Below are positions 14,934-20,139 of a DNA stretch of 20,139 bases, in pieces. The first letter of the stretch is position 1. Each line of letters starts with the position of its first letter. Origin of the DNA: JAFDVL01 sp043736395 (lineage in GTDB: Bacteria > Acidobacteriota > Blastocatellia > RBC074). Location of the stretch: NCBI GenBank assembly GCA_043736395.1, contig JAYTCQ010000078.1:1-20139 (forward strand), read 5' to 3'. The position numbers were made by a program, and so were the translations under genes. Below the pieces are notes generated by a model, which worked only from the letters and a program-made list of their open reading frames with translations, was not told the DNA's origin and searched no databases.

Positions 14934-17579
14934 TTATTGAATTTTACATTGCACAGTATTCGCATTCCATCCATCTACATACACGATTAAATCCAATGTA
15001 CGATTTCTTCCGGCGAGGCTGCTCGGGATTTGCACGTTGATTTGATCCAAGCCAACGAAAAAATTCTGAGAGCCGGCATACTCTACGCTCAGCGGAGTTC
15101 CTCCCAAAAATGCTTTTACTTTATTGAGATTGGAACGACCGCGCAGGCCTGTGCCGTAGAGCTGCAAAAATACTTTCTCAGCGGGATTCGATAAATTGAT
15201 TGGGTTACTGATGGATTCGTAGACGCGGTCGCCGTTCGCTTTGAGGCGCAAAATATCTGCCGCCGCTAAGCCTCGCCCATTCTGTGTAATCGTAAATATT
15301 CCAGGCCAAACTGTATTCACATTAAGGCTGCCACGGGCGACAACGGAGCCGTCATTTTTCACGACTTCAATTTTATAGGTTCCAAATCCTACAGTCGCGG
15401 GGACTTGGTAATTGATCTGCGCTGGAGACGCGTAAAACAGCGGTGCAAGTTGAAAATTCCCTGCTTGATCGGTCAGCTTCACGCTGATTCCAGCTAACGT
15501 TGTCGGCAATGAAGTCGTTGCAGCTTCGGTCGAAGTTGCCAGATTTTTTCCAAAACCGGAAAGGATCATCTCGGGCGTAGCGACATAGTCTGAGGCATAG
15601 CTCGCGCTGGAAACACTCACGAATTCGGGGATGTTTTCAGTTGCGGCTTTCACAGCTTCCATCGCGTCTAATTTTCCGTAGCCAAATTGCGGACTTATCG
15701 AAGAGCCTGTGAATCCATCATTCGTCGCCGTCCGAATTAATAATCTTCGGATTTGATCAGGCTCGAGATTACGATTCGCTTGCAGCATTAACGCTACGGT
15801 TCCGGTGACCGAAGCCGCCGCCATCGAAGTGCCGTACGTCACAAAATGTTTGCCGCCATCGTTGGTTACGAATTCCGGAGCGGGCGCACCTCCGGTCAGA
15901 GAATCTGCCTGGTAATCCGCTGACAAAGTGGAAGCGATGTAACTTCCCGGTGCGGAAATTTGTGGAGACAATCTGCCATCACGTGAAGGGCCGAGACTGG
16001 AGCTAACCGCGATGCGTCCGACTGTTCCCTGCGCCATCCGATTTTGCGGGGTGCCGGTAATATCAATGTAATTTGTTTTCGTGACGTAGTTGGCTACGCT
16101 GATGGCGCGACGTGCGGTGGCGGGAGAAGCTACGCTGCACAAATTATCACGTACTGCTGCGTCTAAAATAGTTTCGCCTGCGTCCTGCGTCCAGACGTCA
16201 AAACGTCCGTTCGTAATTCGCGTCCCCGTCAAAATTAATTTCCAGTTTCCGGCGGGTCGTTGCTTAAACGTGACGAGGATTGCTTTCGCAGCAGCTGCCG
16301 TTTCGCCGGGAGCATTTTCGAGTTCCACGTCGGCATCATTCGTCAATAAATCATAGAGCTTGACGGGGCCGACAACTGCGCCGTTGGGCTTGATTATTTT
16401 GGCAGTGATCGCGTCATTGCCCGGATAGACGGCGATCATTCCTGAAGCTTTGCTGGTGACAGAAAAAGAAATGATTATGTCTGAATTTTCGCCTAAAATT
16501 CCTCCGGCATGAATGCTGTCTTTGCCTTCATTGCCTGCCGCGATGACAACCTGACGGCCTTTGCCGGTCGCAATTAAATTATCAACGGCGATCTCCAGCG
16601 GATCGGTTCCGTCGTGCGAACTGTAATGTCCTCCGACGCTCAAATTAATCACAAACGGCTCATTCAAAGTCGTCGCCTGCGTGCGCACAAATGACATCGC
16701 CGCGATTAAATCATCATCGGCAAAACTCGCGGTAGCTGTAGTGCTGCGCGTGGCTTTGACTACGATCAAATCAGCTTCAGGAGCAATTCCTGTATAGGTT
16801 CCAGCGGCGACAGAATTTCCGGTTCCAAGCCCGTTACCAGCGGCTGTCCCCGCAACGTGTGTGCCATGTCCGTTCACGTCTTTTTCATTGACTGTGGCGG
16901 AACCTTGTAAGGCGTTATTGATTTCAGTTTCGGTATATACACGCCCAACTCCGCCAGGGCCTGTTCGCGCAGTGTCGCTCATATCCCACAAAGCTTTCAC
17001 GCGCGTCGTACCATCGGCTTTGCGAAAATCTCCGTGTCGCCAATCAATGCCTGAATCAATCATCCCGATGACTACGCCTTTGCCTGTCACATTATTTTCA
17101 GTGCGAGATTGTGCCGCTTTAATCGCAGAATTCGCCGCATCATTTATAGAAGCGGCTAAAGGTTTTGCTAACGAACTCGAGTTAATGCTCAGCGGCGTTT
17201 TAAATTTCGCAGATTGCAATCGTCTGACATTTGGCAGCGCCGCCAGGGCCGGAAGGTTTTCGATTTTGACTTCGGCTACAGCCAAATTGCCGATGCGTGC
17301 GCGAATGCCTTGAGCTTCAATGATTTGATTTTCGTCTTCCGAATCCAACGTAATAATGACGCCCACTGTTCCGGCGCGTTCGTTAACACGAATGCGTTCG
17401 CGGGATTCTTCAGCGCGAAGACTGCGACGGGTGAGATTAAGTAATTCCGCATCCAGTTTGTTCTCGACTTCTCGCGAAGCCTGAATCGAAACCGAAGAAT
17501 TTAGATAAAAGAAAATTGCGCTCACAAAAGCGCACAGGACGACACAGGTGAGAGATTTTGGCTGGGATGTTCTGCGCAT
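14934..17579 (-). CDS. Secreted subtilisin-like (S8) serine protease with acidobacterial C-terminal module
   Basis: This 881-residue protease begins with a signal peptide or anchor (hydrophobic 11-30). An inhibitor-like propeptide follows at about 65-125. The S8 domain (about 165-650) has the catalytic triad Asp175 (GMIDSGIDWRHGDF), His238 (NGHGTHVAGTAAG) and Ser585 (YGTSMAAASVTG), with oxyanion Asn350 in VVIAAGNEG. An inserted beta-rich region lies at about 365-480. The C-terminal 655-881 contains FYASPAQINYQVP, LNVNTVWPGIFT and VFLQLYGTGLRG. This is the C-terminal module known from many secreted Solibacter and other Acidobacteria proteins (I recall it as TIGR03437), probably Ig-like and of unknown role. 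The enzyme probably acts outside the cell on proteins. The ATG at 17579 has AAGGAA upstream. It stands alone behind the inverted repeat. Confidence 0.93.
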   Translation of the reverse strand: MRRTSQPKSLTCVVLCAFVSAIFFYLNSSVSIQASREVENKLDAELLNLTRRSLRAEESRERIRVNERAGTVGVIITLDSEDENQIIEAQGIRARIGNLAVAEVKIENLPALAALPNVRRLQSAKFKTPLSINSSSLAKPLAASINDAANSAIKAAQSRTENNVTGKGVVIGMIDSGIDWRHGDFRKADGTTRVKALWDMSDTARTGPGGVGRVYTETEINNALQGSATVNEKDVNGHGTHVAGTAAGNGLGTGNSVAAGTYTGIAPEADLIVVKATRSTTATASFADDDLIAAMSFVRTQATTLNEPFVINLSVGGHYSSHDGTDPLEIAVDNLIATGKGRQVVIAAGNEGKDSIHAGGILGENSDIIISFSVTSKASGMIAVYPGNDAITAKIIKPNGAVVGPVKLYDLLTNDADVELENAPGETAAAAKAILVTFKQRPAGNWKLILTGTRITNGRFDVWTQDAGETILDAAVRDNLCSVASPATARRAISVANYVTKTNYIDITGTPQNRMAQGTVGRIAVSSSLGPSRDGRLSPQISAPGSYIASTLSADYQADSLTGGAPAPEFVTNDGGKHFVTYGTSMAAASVTGTVALMLQANRNLEPDQIRRLLIRTATNDGFTGSSISPQFGYGKLDAMEAVKAATENIPEFVSVSSASYASDYVATPEMILSGFGKNLATSTEAATTSLPTTLAGISVKLTDQAGNFQLAPLFYASPAQINYQVPATVGFGTYKIEVVKNDGSVVARGSLNVNTVWPGIFTITQNGRGLAAADILRLKANGDRVYESISNPINLSNPAEKVFLQLYGTGLRGRSNLNKVKAFLGGTPLSVEYAGSQNFFVGLDQINVQIPSSLAGRNRTLDLIVYVDGWNANTVQCKIQ

Positions 17580-17745
17580 GATCCGGGTTCCTTCAACTGC
17601 TAATGTAGCGACGTTTTTAAGGAATTGTGAGGCTTAAAACGTTCGCAGGAACGAAAGATTCCTTGCTCAATACAAATGCTGATTACACCCCTTTTTCCAC
17701 TGAATGCGAAAAAGAATTATTATGAGAATGTTGTTCTTTGTGAAA

Positions 17746-17860
17746 AATGCAGAAGCCCGCACGCAGTAAGGACGCCAGTACAATTGGAATAAATTACTCA
17801 GAAACCTTGGAATTTTTGCGTGATGTACTGGCGCCCTTACTGCGTGCGGGCTTCTGCATT
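17746..17860. repeat. 115-bp near-perfect inverted repeat, MITE/REP-like
   Basis: The left arm 17746-17781 and right arm 17825-17860 are 36 bases each and complementary except for one position (A at 17772 in the left arm). The arms begin AATGCAGAAGCCCGCACGCA, and the loop is 43 bases. The transcript could fold into a long hairpin. The right arm overlaps the first two bases of the DinB gene's stop codon. No transposase is inside. The form suggests a small non-autonomous mobile element or a REP-type palindrome. Confidence 0.8.
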
Positions 17861-18383
17861 ACCAACCTTCGCGTTTTCGCAGTGCTTCGATATGAGCGAC
17901 GTGATGGCTGCCGTGCCAATCATAGAGGCGGAGCTGCGTGGCTAACGTCATCGCTCCGTTATCAGGATGGACAAACGTCCGCGCAAAACTTTCCTCTGGC
18001 AACGTCCGCATGAGGCTCGTCCAGCGTTCGTGAATTCGATCCAGTAATGAAAGGGAAACTTCTAACTCAGCAGTTTTGGCATCGGACAGTTCTGCCCAGG
18101 CGGCTTCGTCGTACGGCTTAATCGTCGGCGCATCTTCGGTTAACCCAAGCCGAAAACGAATGTAAGCGTTCATGTGGCTATCCGCGACGTGATGAACAAC
18201 TTGCCGTACCGTCCATCCATCGGGACGATACGGCTTCTCTAGTTGAGTTTCAGACAAAGCCTGGACAGACGCTCGCAACCGCTGGGGGAGCGTGGCAATT
18301 TTTTCGATTAATTCCTGACGTGAAGGGTGTTCGTTTTCGTCCCAATTGAATATGCCAATCGGGTATCGTAAATCTTCTGACAT
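17859..18383 (-). CDS. DinB/YfiT-family putative metal-dependent enzyme
   Basis: This 174-residue four-helix-bundle protein resembles YfiT and BstA of Bacillus. It has PDGWTVRQVVHHVADSHMNAY (the P-x-G-W-x-x-x-x-x-x-x-H pattern) and ends DWHGSHHVAHIEALRKREGW. The expected metal ligands are His65, His160 and His164. Relatives include thiol S-transferases that use bacillithiol or similar cofactors, and some are only called metal-dependent hydrolases; the substrate here is unknown. I start at ATG 18383 rather than the TTG one codon earlier, because TAGGAGGA sits 8 bases before the ATG. The C-terminus is at the usual family end, but its stop codon overlaps the edge of the inverted repeat, so the insertion happened exactly at the gene end or the last codons were replaced neutrally. 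Confidence 0.88.
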   Translation of the reverse strand: MSEDLRYPIGIFNWDENEHPSRQELIEKIATLPQRLRASVQALSETQLEKPYRPDGWTVRQVVHHVADSHMNAYIRFRLGLTEDAPTIKPYDEAAWAELSDAKTAELEVSLSLLDRIHERWTSLMRTLPEESFARTFVHPDNGAMTLATQLRLYDWHGSHHVAHIEALRKREGW

Positions 18384-18386
18384 CAA

Positions 18387-18619
18387 ATTTTCCTCCTAAG
18401 TTGAGCGCCTGAATCCTACCATTTCCGGAGCCGGAGTGTCCAAGTCGTTTTTAGACAAACCACAGGCTTGAGCTGGGGGAAATCAACTCAAATTTTAATC
18501 GAAGGAATTTGAAGTCCAGTGACATTCGGCTCTGACCGCAAGTCGCCGAATGGATGTGTGTGCTAATAAATCAAAAATCTGTCAGTCAATGCTTTTTCTT
18601 CAGTAATTATTGGTCAAGC
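18387..18619. other. Gene-free spacer between the DinB and small zinc-ribbon genes
   Basis: No gene is visible. It contains the DinB ribosome site (AGGAGG at 18392-18397) and an 8-bp inverted repeat CATTCGGC/GCCGAATG (18523-18530 and 18545-18552) with no U-run. Confidence 0.5.
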
Positions 18620-18805
18620 TTATGCAGACGTAGCCCGGAACCAATTCGGCACCAGATTTCTACGTAAACTAACAAGCAAAAAACCAATTCTTGTTTGTGG
18701 TACCTGCATAGCTTTTGATTCGCCATTCAGATTCACACCAGTGCTGCAACCAGGGCAACATTTGGTATATTGAAAAATTGGATAGGAACAGGTTTCACAC
18801 CTCAT
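18620..18805 (-). CDS. Small zinc-ribbon-like protein, 61 residues
   Basis: The N-terminal half has two cysteine pairs, MRCETCSYPIFQYTKCCPGC, like a small zinc ribbon (C-x2-C ... C-x2-C). The second half (QVPQTRIGFLLVSLRRNLVP) shows no recognisable motif and could be the result of an old frameshift. Evidence that it is expressed is good: a TAAGGAGGA ribosome site lies just upstream of ATG 18805, and a promoter with perfect TATAAT lies 84 bases upstream of the ATG. I do not recognise a family. It could be a regulator subunit or a decayed gene that keeps its expression signals. Confidence 0.5.
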   Translation of the reverse strand: MRCETCSYPIFQYTKCCPGCSTGVNLNGESKAMQVPQTRIGFLLVSLRRNLVPNWFRATSA

Positions 18806-19104
18806 ACAAAACAGTCCTCCTTAAAATGCAAATCTAACGTTATCTGACCGCTGCGAGGGCAAGCTGTTGAAGGTGAGGGAAACAACAATGGTGACATTAT
18901 AGATTTTTATTATCATTTGTCACTACAGATAATTTTCATATATTAAAATGTGATTATGTATTTTTTTCACTATTTTGAATTACAGCAATCCACTTGAGAA
19001 AAAATGACACACTTTCTTAATCTGATGAAAGAAAAGCTTTCCTGGACAATATTATTCGAAGTAGCCTGCTTCCCTCGGCTGTTATTCTCAACTATTATCC
19101 ATCT
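18806..19104. promoter_or_regulatory. AT-rich divergent intergenic region
   Basis: This stretch separates the minus-strand small gene from the plus-strand protease gene and should hold both promoters. For the protease only a weak candidate is visible: TTGAGA (18994-18999), 17 bases, TTAATC (19017-19022). No gene is seen here. Confidence 0.4.
18896..18923 (-). promoter_or_regulatory. Sigma-70-type promoter for the small zinc-ribbon gene
   Basis: On the minus strand GTGACA (18923-18918) is separated by 16 bases from a perfect TATAAT (18901-18896). The start would be near 18889, giving a leader of about 84 bases to the ATG at 18805. The region is AT-rich, so a chance match is possible, but both boxes and spacing are good. 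Confidence 0.5.
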
Positions 19105-20139
19105 ATGCAGCTTCGCCCATTTCAACTCGCCGTTATTTCAGGCATTCCGCTGAAAGCAGATTTGTTATGGCTGCCAATGGTGACGATCCATTTTTGGATC
19201 GCATCGCAATTTGTTTTTATTCCAAATCAGCCAGACGACTCAGGCATTTCTCAATCCTTAATTTTTGGGGCAATCTTGACGTTTCTGATGTTTGCCTCAA
19301 TCATCGTTCATGAATTGGCGCACGCTTTTGTTGCAAGGTTAGAAGGAATCAAAACGACTGAAATTCGCCTGCATATTTTCGGAGGCTACGCGCGTCTCGC
19401 CAGTGACCCGAAAACCGCAATGGCAGAACTGCGGATCGCCATTGCCGGCCCGGTAGCTTCATTCTTACTCGGCCTAGTTTTTCTTTTATTTCTGTTGATA
19501 ATCCAAGCCCTCGTCACTGGAAATTTGCGAGTTTCACTGCAATCCACGTTTCTGTATTTGTTCACAGGAAATGTCCTGCTGGCGATGTTCAATCTGATTC
19601 CCGGTTTACCGTTGGACGGCGGGCGAGTCCTGCGCGCCTACCTCTGGCATCGCAAAAAAGACATTGTCGCGGCGACCTTAATCGCAAAACGCCTGGGAGT
19701 CGCACTCGCCTACATGTTGGCAGCCTACGCCGCGTATCGCCTCTTGTGGTGGCGTGATCCGTTCACGGCTATCTGGATGATCGTGCTCGCGTTTATGCTA
19801 AAAAGATCGGCGGAAGAAGATTATCAATATCGCAAAATGCAATCTGAATTTTTACAGGAATCGAATACTGCCGGAACTGTTGCCGCAGTCATGAGCCGTC
19901 CTGCAATTACTGTCGCACCCGAAATGCTGATCAGTGAATTCATTGACCGGATTCTCGACAAGCATCGGTTCACCAGCTATCCCGTAGCGCAGGATGGACG
20001 CTTACATGGAATGCTTCATTTAGAAAAGCTGCGCGGATTGCCGGAAAATGAATGGCATCAAAAAACCGTGAGCGAACGCCATCGTCACCGCTACGAATTC
20101 AATCCGAAATACATTGATCGTCTGGCAGAAAACGGACTG
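19105..20139 (+). CDS. Site-2 protease (M50 family, SpoIVFB/Rip-like) with CBS region, 3' end outside window
   Basis: The open frame gives 345 residues without a stop. The first part is an intramembrane zinc metalloprotease: HELAH (His69-Glu70-His73) within a membrane helix, and NLIPGLPLDGGRVLRAY, where Asp171 is the third zinc ligand. Four to six membrane segments are visible. From about residue 258 comes AAVMSRPAITVAPEMLISEF and then RFTSYPVAQDGRLHGMLHLE, a typical CBS motif, so the architecture is S2P-M50 plus CBS. Such enzymes cleave membrane-bound regulators such as anti-sigma factors, and CBS parts often sense adenine nucleotides. The substrate is unknown and no anti-sigma factor is next to it. 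ATG 19105 gives the family-typical short N-terminus but has no clear ribosome site. It is the only complete-looking start on the plus strand. Confidence 0.9.
   Translation, partial: MQLRPFQLAVISGIPLKADLLWLPMVTIHFWIASQFVFIPNQPDDSGISQSLIFGAILTFLMFASIIVHELAHAFVARLEGIKTTEIRLHIFGGYARLASDPKTAMAELRIAIAGPVASFLLGLVFLLFLLIIQALVTGNLRVSLQSTFLYLFTGNVLLAMFNLIPGLPLDGGRVLRAYLWHRKKDIVAATLIAKRLGVALAYMLAAYAAYRLLWWRDPFTAIWMIVLAFMLKRSAEEDYQYRKMQSEFLQESNTAGTVAAVMSRPAITVAPEMLISEFIDRILDKHRFTSYPVAQDGRLHGMLHLEKLRGLPENEWHQKTVSERHRHRYEFNPKYIDRLAENGL

Noticed and set aside
14726..15040. 104-codon plus-strand open frame over the truB/subtilase junction
   Set aside because: It overlaps two confident genes and both repeat arrays; the translation is low in recognisable structure.
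16861..17313. 150-codon open frame on the plus strand
   Set aside because: It lies fully antisense to the conserved catalytic part of the subtilase and has no recognisable domain; it is a by-product of that gene's codon use.
17747..18013. Open frame on the plus strand across the inverted repeat
   Set aside because: It is formed by the left arm, the loop and the antisense of the DinB gene; no family features and no ribosome site.
18523..18552. 8-bp inverted repeat as terminator of the small zinc-ribbon gene
   Set aside because: Short stem, 14-base loop and no U-run on either strand.
1..20139. CRISPR arrays, tRNA or rRNA genes, phage or toxin-antitoxin modules
   Set aside because: Scanned by eye for regularly spaced repeats, cloverleaf arms and typical motifs; none found apart from the heptamer arrays, which have no spacers.

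Overview
The window looks like a chromosomal fragment from an Acidobacteriota bacterium, probably in or near class Blastocatellia. The clues are the C-terminal module of the subtilase (a domain known mostly from Acidobacteria), the style of the type IV pilin, and the ispH-rpsA-sppA-HU/IHF-HIT gene order. The placement is inference, because no 16S rRNA or other phylogenetic marker was analysed. Every complete protein gene except the last one reads on the minus strand.

Region 1 (1-4387), housekeeping: ispH, rpsA, sppA, an HU/IHF gene and a HIT-family gene lie head to tail on the minus strand. The HIT gene is cut after about 48 codons by an IS30-family insertion sequence whose right end occupies about the first 95 bases. 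A perfect 15-bp hairpin separates rpsA from sppA.

Region 2 (4388-13800), the most interesting part: a type IV pilin gene has a textbook sigma-54 promoter, phased T-tracts further upstream and a strong terminator downstream. On the same strand it is followed by a secreted coiled-coil protein, two polytopic GT-C-type glycosyltransferases, an O-antigen-ligase/PglL-like membrane protein with C-terminal TPRs, and a third GT-C paralogue. This section is visibly more AT-rich than its flanks. I propose it as a candidate pilin or surface glycosylation cassette. The pilin-adjacent layout resembles the accessory pilin-glycosylation genes of Pseudomonas, but the triplicated GT-C set, the TPR-tailed ligase and the coiled-coil protein make it distinct.

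Region 3 (13930-18386): truB, a large secreted subtilisin-like protease and a DinB/YfiT-type putative metal-dependent enzyme, all minus strand. Two heptanucleotide repeat arrays lie between truB and the protease and appear to have remodelled the truB start. A 115-bp near-perfect inverted repeat (36-bp arms) abuts the stop codon of the DinB gene.

Region 4 (18387-20139): a small zinc-ribbon-like gene with a good promoter and ribosome binding site, then a divergent site-2 protease (M50 with a CBS region) that runs off the right edge. No tRNA, rRNA or CRISPR array was seen.
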